From Paracoccaceae bacterium (GTDB lineage: Bacteria; Pseudomonadota; Alphaproteobacteria; Rhodobacterales; Rhodobacteraceae), in NCBI GenBank assembly GCA_003447515.1, contig DLZA01000384.1, positions 1 to 9,288 of the forward strand: a DNA stretch of 9,288 nt, written 5' to 3'. The position numbers and the translations under genes were made by a program. The notes under the pieces are model-generated. The model saw nothing but the letters and a program-made list of their open reading frames with translations. It did no database searches and was not told the DNA's origin. This document shows positions 1 through 6,675 of the stretch, one piece after another. Each line of letters opens with the position of its first letter. Positions within the stretch are counted from its first letter, which is position 1.

Positions 1-1
1 G

Positions 2-172
2 CACAGAATGGTCGCGAGTCTTCATACTGGTGTTGTGCATGTAAATACATATGGTGGCGCCGATAATACCGTGCCATTAGGTGGCTATAAACAGTCTGGT
101 AATGGTCATGATAAATCGCTGCACGCGATTGAAAAGTTCATCAACAAAAAAACGGCTTGGATCAAGTTATGA
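2..172 (+). CDS. Aldehyde dehydrogenase, PuuC-like, C-terminal fragment (5' end outside window)
   Basis: Only the last 56 codons are present, read in the frame that begins at base 2 and ends at TGA 170-172. The peptide contains a VNTYGG segment, then VPLGGYKQSGNG, then HAIEKF and the terminal KTAWIKL. This is the end of the NAD(P)-dependent aldehyde dehydrogenase fold, where the GGxKxSGxG stretch lies near the active site and the tail belongs to the oligomerisation region. The wording GGYKQSGNGxDKSLHAxEKF closely resembles what I remember of E. coli PuuC (gamma-glutamyl-gamma-aminobutyraldehyde dehydrogenase). Catalytic Cys and Glu lie upstream of the window. Its stop overlaps the next start in an ATGA, so it is almost certainly co-transcribed with the transporter. 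By context it could oxidise an aldehyde made by the downstream P450 module, but related dehydrogenases have broad specificity. The family call is firm and the substrate is unknown. Confidence 0.88.
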   Translation, partial: HRMVASLHTGVVHVNTYGGADNTVPLGGYKQSGNGHDKSLHAIEKFINKKTAWIKL

Positions 173-903
173 TCGAAAACCAGAACACCAAGTCAGATTT
201 TGCGCTATTTGAAGATGAGTTACCTTTTGAGAAGGACGGAACTTTTAAAAGTGAATGCCGCCCTGATAAGAAGGTAAAGCTTGAAGATTTGTTCAAATTT
301 TCGCGAACACGAGGTGATTTGCAGGTGTCTATTGTCGCTGCAGCTATCGCCGTTTTCTTTTTAATATTTTTTTGGTCCCAAACTGGCTGGGAGAAGCGCG
401 TATTGCCGGACGGATTGGGTAGCTATTTCGCCCATCAGTTAGGTTTTATAGAATTAGATGGCCGCGTTTCCCGCCTTGGCCGTATTCTAAAGCAGTCATG
501 GGTGGCACCACTTCTATGTTTGTTAGTTTTAGTGCCGGCTGCTTTGATGAATCTTTGGGCCTCCTTTAAAGAGCACAAATGGCGAAAACGCTTCTTACTA
601 CCGACAAGTGCATATTTTGAAATGACGAAATATGCAGCTGCTTTGGAATTCGTGTTTTACTTTGTGAGCTACACTCTGTTGGTTCCCTATTTAGGTTACT
701 TGCTATCAACGGTCCTACTCGGCTTGTTTTTGCCTTGGCGACTTGGATATCGTAGCCGTACTTGGATGATCCGAAGTTTGTGCTCTAGCCTCGCTATTGT
801 GATTATTTTTCGTAGTTTTTTACAAATAAAAACACCGGTATCAATCTGGCTTTATGACCAGCTTCCTTCAGCCTTTCGGGGCTTCATGCTAACGTATTTT
901 TAG
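169..903 (+). CDS. tctB: TTT transporter small membrane subunit, TctB family
   Basis: This 244-residue protein is the small integral membrane subunit of a tripartite tricarboxylate transporter, which imports organic acids using an ion gradient and a periplasmic binding protein. Hydrophobic segments lie near residues 53-70, 111-133, 156-190 (long enough for two spans) and 199-216, in line with the four to five spans of TctB proteins. Primary sequence is poorly conserved in this family, so the call rests mainly on topology and on the adjacent tctA and tctC. The start is the ATG at 169, which overlaps the stop of the upstream dehydrogenase by four bases (ATGA). A TTG at 157 would add four residues but has no advantage. 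At 244 residues it is longer than usual (TctB is often about 150-180). The extra length is a charged N-terminal region of about 50 residues and a polar stretch at residues 71-110. The TAG stop lies within the ribosome binding site of tctA. Confidence 0.82.
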   Translation: MIENQNTKSDFALFEDELPFEKDGTFKSECRPDKKVKLEDLFKFSRTRGDLQVSIVAAAIAVFFLIFFWSQTGWEKRVLPDGLGSYFAHQLGFIELDGRVSRLGRILKQSWVAPLLCLLVLVPAALMNLWASFKEHKWRKRFLLPTSAYFEMTKYAAALEFVFYFVSYTLLVPYLGYLLSTVLLGLFLPWRLGYRSRTWMIRSLCSSLAIVIIFRSFLQIKTPVSIWLYDQLPSAFRGFMLTYF

Positions 904-907
904 GGGA
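902..907 (+). promoter_or_regulatory. Ribosome binding site for tctA
   Basis: AGGGGA lies 5 bases before the GTG at 913 and overlaps the tctB stop codon. It supports GTG 913 rather than the out-of-frame GTG at 911 as the start. Confidence 0.6.
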
Positions 908-912
908 AAAGT

Positions 913-2409
913 GTGGACGCTTTTATTCTTGGATTGCAAAACCTTATGACTTTTCCAGTAATCATAGCGATTTTGATAGGATCTGTTGGTGGGGTGATAA
1001 TCGGTGCCGTACCAGGTATTGGGCCTGCGATAGCAATTGCCATTTTGCTACCTGCGACGGTATTTTTAGACGACCTTATTAGTTTGGTGCTGTTATTGGG
1101 GGTTTATGGGTCTTCCATGTATGGTGGGGCAATTCCTGCTATTTTGATAAATACGCCTGGAACACCGGTTAATGCACTTACAACCTATGATGGATATGCC
1201 ATGACGCGGCGCGGAGAGGCGTCACGGGCCTTGTCGCTAGCCTATTCTTCTTCTTTTCTCGGTGGGGTTTTTTCAATTTTGGCAGCTTTAATAGCACTTT
1301 TTGTTTTCGGGCCTTATTTGCGGGATCTTGGTGCTTTGTTTGGGCAACGAGACATAATGACGGCAGCTATTTTAGGTGCTGTCTTATTGATTGCAGCACA
1401 TCGCCAAACGATGGGTATTGCTGCAATGCTCTTTGGCTTCGGCTTTCTGATTGCAATGATTGGGCGTCAATCAACCCGAGGAATTGATCGTTTTACTTTT
1501 GATATCGAATACCTCTATTCAGGCTTTAATCTGATTGTCGTTATCGTTGGGATCTTTGCTCTTAGCCAGGCCCTGAATTTAATGGTTGGCAAAGATGATG
1601 ATCCACCTCAAGCAAGGATTACTGGTGGTCTCTTCACGGGCTTCAGAGAATTATTTGGTAAGAAAACAGTTGCCCTTTGTTCAGCTACTTACGGGACGGT
1701 CATGGGGATAATTCCCGGTGTCGGCGAATTTGTCGCTCAGTTTTTTAGTTACTCCACTGCGCGCGCACTGTCTAAAGAACCCACACGATTTGGACATGGA
1801 TCTGCTGAAGGCCTCATTGCTTCAGAGACATCAAATAATGCCGTGCCGGCAGCCGCAATGATACCGCTCTTGGCATTGGGTGTCCCTGGTGAGGCGTTGA
1901 CAGCTATGATGATGGTTGTTTTTTTTGATGCAGGAATTAAGCCCGGTCCAGACGTATTTGAAAATAACCCTGATTTTTTATTCAGCCTATTCATGGCGTT
2001 GCTGATTATAAATGTTTTGGTTCTGGCAACCCTCCTCGTATCGAGTAAATACATCGCCAAAATGATATATATCCCAAACCGTTTTCTCGGGGCATTCATC
2101 ATGATTCTGTCTTTTGTCGGAGTTTACTCAATTCGCAACAGCCTCACCGATTGCATTTTTGCAATCATTTTTGGCTATATTGGGTATGTTTTGCGCCGAT
2201 TAGATTGGCCCCTCGTACCAATCGTTCTGGGCCTTGTGCTTGGCTCGATCATTCTTGAAAAATTAACTGCCGGTGCAGGTCAGATCAAGTCTGCCATCGA
2301 TCTTATTAATCGCCCGGTTTCGGGTACCTTATTTGTTGTGATCCTATTTGTCATAGGGTTCATCATTTTGACGTCTGTGAGAAATAGGCGGAGTGACTAT
2401 CAAAATTAA
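913..2409 (+). CDS. tctA: TTT transporter large membrane subunit, TctA family
   Basis: This 498-residue, strongly hydrophobic protein is the large permease subunit of the transporter and has the usual TctA length (about 500). Family hallmarks are visible. The first glycine/proline motif is at residues 31-47 (GAVPGIGPAIAIAILLP), followed by INTPGTP at 79-85. The second repeat has GIIPGVGEFVAQF at 265-277, then the region with RFGHGSAEGLIASETSNN at 292-309, and PLLALGVPGEA at 318-328. The two PGxG motifs occur in two inverted-topology halves and are thought to form the substrate path. It starts with GTG at 913, nine bases after tctB, with a good ribosome binding site. It ends at TAA 2407-2409, before the ribosome binding site of tctC. 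The family is known for citrate and other carboxylates, including aromatic acids. The permease sequence does not reveal which ligand is carried. Confidence 0.95.
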   Translation: MDAFILGLQNLMTFPVIIAILIGSVGGVIIGAVPGIGPAIAIAILLPATVFLDDLISLVLLLGVYGSSMYGGAIPAILINTPGTPVNALTTYDGYAMTRRGEASRALSLAYSSSFLGGVFSILAALIALFVFGPYLRDLGALFGQRDIMTAAILGAVLLIAAHRQTMGIAAMLFGFGFLIAMIGRQSTRGIDRFTFDIEYLYSGFNLIVVIVGIFALSQALNLMVGKDDDPPQARITGGLFTGFRELFGKKTVALCSATYGTVMGIIPGVGEFVAQFFSYSTARALSKEPTRFGHGSAEGLIASETSNNAVPAAAMIPLLALGVPGEALTAMMMVVFFDAGIKPGPDVFENNPDFLFSLFMALLIINVLVLATLLVSSKYIAKMIYIPNRFLGAFIMILSFVGVYSIRNSLTDCIFAIIFGYIGYVLRRLDWPLVPIVLGLVLGSIILEKLTAGAGQIKSAIDLINRPVSGTLFVVILFVIGFIILTSVRNRRSDYQN

Positions 2410-2421
2410 AACCAAACCAAA

Positions 2422-2428
2422 AGGGAGT
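2422..2428 (+). promoter_or_regulatory. Ribosome binding site for tctC, deciding the start
   Basis: AGGGAGT lies about 6 bases before the ATG at 2435. The frame stays open back to an ATG at 2393, but that start lies inside tctA, lacks such a site and would put 14 charged residues before the signal peptide. Confidence 0.75.
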
Positions 2429-2434
2429 GAACTA

Positions 2435-3376
2435 ATGAAAAAGACTTTAACAGCGATTGCTTTAGCAGCAACGACCGTCCTAACTGGAGCCGCGCCGGCG
2501 CTTGCAGAATATCCCAACGGGCCAGTGCAATTCGTGGTGCCATGGCCTCCGGGCGACTTTGAGGACATACTGACCCGAATGATCGCGGAAGATTTTCAAG
2601 AGCAAACTGGGCAATCTGCATCAGTCGTAAATCGTCCTGGTGGTGGTGACGGTCCTTTTCCTGGTGCACTGGAGGTCCTAAATGGCCCAACCGATGGATC
2701 TGTTGTAGGCTCTTTTGTAATTGGGGTACCAATTGTTGGTCCGCTTATTGACATCGGTATAGACGAAAACAGCTTCACGCCTGTTGGGATTTTTCTGACC
2801 TATCCGTTTGTATTGGCCGCTTCTGGGGATGCAGGCTATTCTAACATGGCAGAATTAGCAGCTTATGCTCAGGATAATGATGTAGTTCTTGGACACTTTG
2901 GTGCCGGTTTGACACCAACAAAAGCCTCCTATGCTGCAGCTAAGTTAATGGACTTTGAGTTCGCAGATGACTCAGCGTTCGATATGTTGGACTGTAACAC
3001 ACTTTCGTCCGGTGATGCGGATGTCATAAATACAACACTTGCCCTGATTGAACCATGCCTCGGTGAGATTAACATTCTGGCTAACATTGGAGCTGAACCG
3101 ATTGATAAACTGAATGGGGTTAAAACATTGGCAGCGCAGTCTGGCGTCAACGATATAGAGCTATGGAATGGATTGTTTGTTAAGACTGGAACGCCACAAG
3201 AAGTGATAGATAAGCTTGCTGAGATTGCATCTGCAACAATGGCAAGTGATGCCGCTAAAGAACTCATGGTTGCTACGGGAGCACGTGTTTATTGGCAAGG
3301 TATGGACGAATCTGCAGCACGTATTGAATCAGATCGTGCCAAAAGTGCTGACTTGGATAAAATTATCGGAAATTAA
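2435..3376 (+). CDS. tctC: TTT periplasmic substrate-binding protein, TctC/Bug family
   Basis: This 313-residue protein is the periplasmic receptor of the transporter. It has a clear Sec signal peptide: KK at 2-3, a hydrophobic core, and an AxA site at residues 22-24, with cleavage likely before EYPNGP. The mature N-terminus (YPNGPVQFVVPWPPG) matches the YPxxPIxxxVPxxxGG opening of the Bug family, and NRPGGGDG at 66-73 corresponds to the usual N+PGAGG loop. The length is typical (about 320). Two deviations stand out. The first ligand loop reads PPGDFED instead of a PxGGxxD form, and the second contains an Asp (GGGDG). Cys187 and Cys208 could form a periplasmic disulfide. It lies 25 bases after tctA and is followed by a stem-loop. 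The ligand is inferred only from context: an aromatic or amine-bearing acid feeding the downstream catabolic genes is plausible. Confidence 0.93.
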   Translation: MKKTLTAIALAATTVLTGAAPALAEYPNGPVQFVVPWPPGDFEDILTRMIAEDFQEQTGQSASVVNRPGGGDGPFPGALEVLNGPTDGSVVGSFVIGVPIVGPLIDIGIDENSFTPVGIFLTYPFVLAASGDAGYSNMAELAAYAQDNDVVLGHFGAGLTPTKASYAAAKLMDFEFADDSAFDMLDCNTLSSGDADVINTTLALIEPCLGEINILANIGAEPIDKLNGVKTLAAQSGVNDIELWNGLFVKTGTPQEVIDKLAEIASATMASDAAKELMVATGARVYWQGMDESAARIESDRAKSADLDKIIGN

Positions 3377-3380
3377 AGGT

Positions 3381-3413
3381 CTTGGGGCGGTTGGCACTTC
3401 TGACCGTCCCAAG
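3381..3413 (+). promoter_or_regulatory. Stem-loop after tctC, likely mRNA stabiliser or partial terminator
   Basis: CTTGGGGCGGT at 3381-3391 pairs with ACCGTCCCAAG at 3403-3413. This gives 11 base pairs including one G-U, around an 11-base loop. It lies four bases after the tctC stop. It is followed by TTAAAAGG rather than a long T run, so strong intrinsic termination is unlikely. Hairpins just after a binding-protein gene often protect the upstream mRNA and raise its level relative to genes downstream. That role is inferred here. Confidence 0.55.
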
Positions 3414-3427
3414 TTAAAAGGAAATCT

Positions 3428-4156
3428 ATGAGACGTATAAAGCTTGGAATTCTGCAAACCAATCATGATAAGAGTGTCGAGGTAGGCGATGCATACCCTG
3501 ACGACGCACACCGTTTTCGCGACCTTTTTGATGCACAGGATGATCGCTTCGAATACCGTGTTTACATGACAATTGGAGGACACGTTCCGCGAGATATTGA
3601 TGAGCAAGATGCCTTCATGATCACCGGTAGCCCTCTAAGTGTTTTAGATGAGCATATTTTTACTGAAGATTTATTAGACTTCATTAGACGGTGTGATGTG
3701 GCCAAGAAGCCTCTTTTGGGCGTCTGCTTTGGCCACCAGGCTATCGCTGTTGCATTGGGCGGGAAGGTCGAAAGATTAAATGTAGCCTACAATGTTGGCA
3801 TCGAGGAAACTCTTTTTCATGACCACACTGAATGGATGACGCCAAAGCGGGAAACCCTCCCGATGTATGTCTTTCACGAAGACCAAGTTACACAATTGCC
3901 AACTGGGTGTCGGCTTTTGGGCTCATCCAAAGGATGTAAGATCGCGAGTTTTGCGAAGGATGAACATATTTTTACAACGCAATCCCACCCTGAATTTTCA
4001 CACGACTTCATGTCTTGTGTGCTGCGTTTTACCGAAAGTGGAATGCCCGAAAATATCGTAAAAGCTGCATGGAATAGTATGGAAAAAGATCAACATGGTC
4101 GCATCTTCGGCACTTGGTGTGCCAACTTTTTTAAGAAAGGCCTGCGCAATGTATGA
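3428..4156 (+). CDS. Class I glutamine amidotransferase-like protein, probable gamma-glutamyl amide hydrolase
   Basis: This 242-residue protein is a stand-alone class I glutamine amidotransferase domain. The nucleophile elbow is GVCFGHQ at 98-104, with Cys100 as nucleophile, and QSHPEF at 185-190 supplies His187 and Glu189 to complete the Cys-His-Glu triad. MITGSPLS at 64-71 matches the glycine-containing oxyanion region of the family. No synthase domain is attached, so the glutaminase activity is not obviously coupled to a biosynthetic acceptor. Stand-alone members beside a GS-like ligase (PuuD in putrescine, AtdA2/TdnT in aniline, and a hydrolase in the Ipu pathway, from memory) cleave or handle gamma-glutamyl amides. 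The GS-like gene at 5372 makes that role likely. AAGGA at 3418-3422 lies 5 bases before the ATG. The 3' end overlaps the P450 start by 8 bases. A GMP-synthase-like glutaminase of other purpose cannot be excluded. Confidence 0.88.
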   Translation: MRRIKLGILQTNHDKSVEVGDAYPDDAHRFRDLFDAQDDRFEYRVYMTIGGHVPRDIDEQDAFMITGSPLSVLDEHIFTEDLLDFIRRCDVAKKPLLGVCFGHQAIAVALGGKVERLNVAYNVGIEETLFHDHTEWMTPKRETLPMYVFHEDQVTQLPTGCRLLGSSKGCKIASFAKDEHIFTTQSHPEFSHDFMSCVLRFTESGMPENIVKAAWNSMEKDQHGRIFGTWCANFFKKGLRNV

Positions 4157-5387
4157 TAATGGACATTTGAACCTTTCTGACCATGACAGTTTTTCAAGTG
4201 GCGTGCCGCATGAAACGTTTAATCGAATGCGCAAAGAGGATCCTTTAGCTTGGACTGACGGTGATGCAGAAACTAAAGGCTTTTGGAGCTTAACCCGGCA
4301 CGCTGATATTTTGCTGGCTAATCGTGAAAACGCGATTTTCAGCTCAGCACAGGGTATCCGTATTGAGGATCAAAGTTATGAGGAATACATGGCTCGCCGT
4401 ACTTTTCAAGAAACGGATGCGCCAGAACATACAAACGTTAGGCGTTCCGTAAATCCGAACTTTGCCAAACCAGTTGTGGCAAAGTTCGACGAACTGATCC
4501 GCGAACTGGCAATTGGTATAATTGAAAAAGCATTAAAAAAGTCAGAGTTTGACGCTGTGGATGTCCTTGCAAAACAGCTGCCTATGATGATGTTAGGCAG
4601 AATTCTTGGCGTGCCAGACGAAGATCTTGATTGGTTGGTCGAAAAAGGTGATGCGTTGATCGGCAATACAGATCCTGATTTTACCGATCACGTTGTAGAT
4701 AAGGTTGATACATCCGCTTACCGGATGATGCCATTCCGAAGCCCTGCTGGTGTCGAACTTTATGATTATGCCAGTGACCTTCTTAAAAATCGTCGTCCAG
4801 TAGCTGAGGAAGGCATCCTCGCGAAAATGATGCAGTGTGGCAATGGTTTGGACGAGCTGGGTTTCAAGAATTTCTTTTGCCTATTGGTTGCTGCTGGAAA
4901 CGATACAACAAGGTATTCAATTTCTATGGCATTGAATGAACTTGCCCATAATCCAAGTCTGATCAAACAGTTACGTACAGGTAAATATTGGGATACTTGT
5001 GCGGACGAATTTATTCGATTTGCATCACCAACAATGCATTTCAGACGTACGGCCACGCAGGACTATAAGTTGCATGGCAAAACTATTCACGAAGGTGATA
5101 AGGTTTTGTTATGGTTTGTATCTGGCAGCCGAGATGAAGAGGTGTTCGACCAGCCCCACAAGATCCAGCTTGACCGTTCCCCCAATCGCCATTTAGCGTT
5201 TGGGCAAGGCGGAATTCATGTTTGTCTTGGAATGCATCTTGCGAAGATGGAGGTGCGGATAGTACTTGAAGAGTTGATTAAGTGTGTCGATAGGTTTGAG
5301 GCTGTTGAAGAGCCAACATGGACGCGGTCAAACTTTATTTGTGGCGTGAAAAAGTTACAGGTTCGTGCAACATGGATCAACCGATAA
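4149..5387 (+). CDS. Cytochrome P450, soluble bacterial class I type
   Basis: This 412-residue protein has all hallmarks of a soluble bacterial P450. The C-helix motif ETDAPEHTNVRR is at 88-99 and the I-helix oxygen-activation motif AAGNDTT at 248-254. The K-helix ExxR is Glu287-Arg290. The haem-ligand loop FGQGGIHVCLG is at 351-361, with Cys359 as thiolate ligand. There is no membrane anchor and no fused reductase, so it needs an external ferredoxin and ferredoxin reductase. The reductase is encoded at 6676. The ATG at 4149 follows AAAGG at 4136-4140 and gives a normal length. A longer in-frame start at 4095 lies deep inside the upstream gene. It overlaps the amidotransferase gene by 8 bases and the GS-like gene by up to 16. 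Its place between a hydrolase and a GS-like ligase suggests it hydroxylates or dealkylates a gamma-glutamylated amine. I cannot assign a CYP family, and direct oxidation of a free aromatic compound is an alternative. Confidence 0.95.
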   Translation: MYDNGHLNLSDHDSFSSGVPHETFNRMRKEDPLAWTDGDAETKGFWSLTRHADILLANRENAIFSSAQGIRIEDQSYEEYMARRTFQETDAPEHTNVRRSVNPNFAKPVVAKFDELIRELAIGIIEKALKKSEFDAVDVLAKQLPMMMLGRILGVPDEDLDWLVEKGDALIGNTDPDFTDHVVDKVDTSAYRMMPFRSPAGVELYDYASDLLKNRRPVAEEGILAKMMQCGNGLDELGFKNFFCLLVAAGNDTTRYSISMALNELAHNPSLIKQLRTGKYWDTCADEFIRFASPTMHFRRTATQDYKLHGKTIHEGDKVLLWFVSGSRDEEVFDQPHKIQLDRSPNRHLAFGQGGIHVCLGMHLAKMEVRIVLEELIKCVDRFEAVEEPTWTRSNFICGVKKLQVRATWINR

Positions 5388-6661
5388 TGGATGATATTCA
5401 CCGCACAAGGGTTATGTTCAGCGATATGCTTAATTTGCCCCGTGGCAAATATGTACCGGTAGAGGTTGCCGCTGGTGGATCCATAGGGTTTGCTAGAGGC
5501 GCTTTTGCGGTGTCCTACGATAGAGACCTTTTGCCGGTACCGGGCTGCGGGGTCTATGATGGTTTGCCTGATATGGAGTTGATACTAGACGACGAACGTC
5601 GCAAAAGCTGGCAGCCAGGTACTGAAATTGCCTTGGGAGATTTGCACTTGGAAGACGGCCCTTTTGGGCTTTGTCCACGGGGAGTGCTAAAAAATGCTGT
5701 CAATAATTGGGTTGATATGGGGTATAACCCTATGATCGGCCTTGAAACGGAGGCTTATGTATTCCAACGGGACGAGGATGGTATCTGGCGTCCCTACGAC
5801 ACACCAGGTGCATTCGTCTATGGTACTGGTCCAGAAAACGATCCCAAAGGTGTGCTGGACGATATCTGGGATGCTGCTAATAAAGCTGATATTCCTATCG
5901 AAAGTATGAACGGAGAATTCGATAATGGTCAGTTTGAACTAACACTGCGTTTTTCTGGTGCTCTAAAAGCATGTGACGATGCTTTCTTGCTGCGATCAAT
6001 GGTGCGAGAAATAGGTTTAAAAAAGGGACTGCTGCTGACCTTCCTTCCAAAACCTATACCAGATCGTGGTGGTTCAGGTCTGCACGTCAACTTCAGCTTT
6101 TGTGATAAAGATGGCAATAATGTTATTGCCCCAGCTGGTAATCTTTCTGATCTTGCAAAGCAATGTATGGCTGGGCTCATTCATCATCACCAAGCCTTGG
6201 CTGGTTTGCTTGCGACGACCGTTAACAGTTACGATCGTTTGTCCGCAGGTAGTCTCGCTGGGTACTGGGCAAACTGGGCCAATGACCATCGGTTAGTCAC
6301 GACACGCTGTTCAACTGGATCCGCAAAATCAGCACGTTTGGAACATCGGATGGCTGACTGCGCGACTAATCCATATCAAGCGACAGCTTCGGTTTTGCAG
6401 GCTGCTCGGTTAGGGGTGGCTAGTCGCATGTCCTTGCAGCCGCCTGAGGATTTAGACGGTCTTGAGAATGTCAGGGAAAAGCGGCACGTTCCGTCGGGTT
6501 TGGATAAATCCATGATTGCTTTGGATAAGGATATTAAATTGCGTAAGGCTGTTGGTGAAGCTTACTGTGACGCTTTGATTTATTTGAAACGAGATGAATT
6601 CAAGCGCATAAGTGGTAAAAGTGTTGATGAAGTCCGTGATTTTTATTTACCGTTTATTTAA
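5372..6661 (+). CDS. Glutamine synthetase-like gamma-glutamyl amide ligase (PuuA/IpuC type)
   Basis: This 429-residue protein belongs to the glutamine synthetase superfamily. LPRGKYVPVE (22-31) and PDMELILDD (66-74) match the N-terminal beta-grasp domain. In the catalytic domain, ETEAYVF (125-131) gives the paired metal glutamates. NGEFDNGQFEL (180-190) gives Glu182 and Glu189, and GSGLHVN (234-240) the nucleotide/metal loop. NSYDRL (285-290) and the block from Arg312 through ARLEHR (321-326) give the phosphate and glutamate contacts. I see no adenylylation-site loop typical of housekeeping GlnA. The gene's setting fits a catabolic ligase that joins glutamate to an amine with ATP, as PuuA does for putrescine and, from memory, IpuC for isopropylamine and TdnQ/AtdA1 for aniline. 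Asn240 occupies the position where many members have the second His of HxH. ATG 5372 follows a weak ACAGG. ATG 5387, sharing the TAATG of the P450 stop, is an almost equally good start and gives 424 residues. Confidence 0.9.
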   Translation: MDQPIMDDIHRTRVMFSDMLNLPRGKYVPVEVAAGGSIGFARGAFAVSYDRDLLPVPGCGVYDGLPDMELILDDERRKSWQPGTEIALGDLHLEDGPFGLCPRGVLKNAVNNWVDMGYNPMIGLETEAYVFQRDEDGIWRPYDTPGAFVYGTGPENDPKGVLDDIWDAANKADIPIESMNGEFDNGQFELTLRFSGALKACDDAFLLRSMVREIGLKKGLLLTFLPKPIPDRGGSGLHVNFSFCDKDGNNVIAPAGNLSDLAKQCMAGLIHHHQALAGLLATTVNSYDRLSAGSLAGYWANWANDHRLVTTRCSTGSAKSARLEHRMADCATNPYQATASVLQAARLGVASRMSLQPPEDLDGLENVREKRHVPSGLDKSMIALDKDIKLRKAVGEAYCDALIYLKRDEFKRISGKSVDEVRDFYLPFI

Positions 6662-6664
6662 GGA
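6660..6664 (+). promoter_or_regulatory. Ribosome binding site deciding the ferredoxin reductase start
   Basis: AAGGA overlaps the stop of the GS-like gene. It lies 11 bases before ATG 6676 but only 2 before the alternative GTG 6667, so it favours the ATG, though the spacing is on the long side. Confidence 0.5.
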
Positions 6665-6675
6665 AAGTGTCTGAA

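Noticed and set aside
1749..2102. Antisense open frame of 117 codons inside tctA
   Set aside because: It is a shadow of the well-supported permease gene, shows no recognisable domain and has no convincing ribosome binding site.
2929..3267. Antisense open frame of 112 codons inside tctC
   Set aside because: Low-complexity Ser/Ala composition typical of reading the wrong strand of a coding gene; no domain.
4095..4148. Longer N-terminus for the P450 from ATG 4095
   Set aside because: It lies inside the amidotransferase gene, lacks a ribosome binding site and adds residues not expected in soluble P450s; ATG 4149 has AAAGG at good spacing.
5318..5371. Longer N-terminus for the GS-like protein from ATG 5318
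   Set aside because: It would overlap the P450 gene by 70 bases, and the added residues are the out-of-frame reading of the P450 C-terminus rather than GS sequence.
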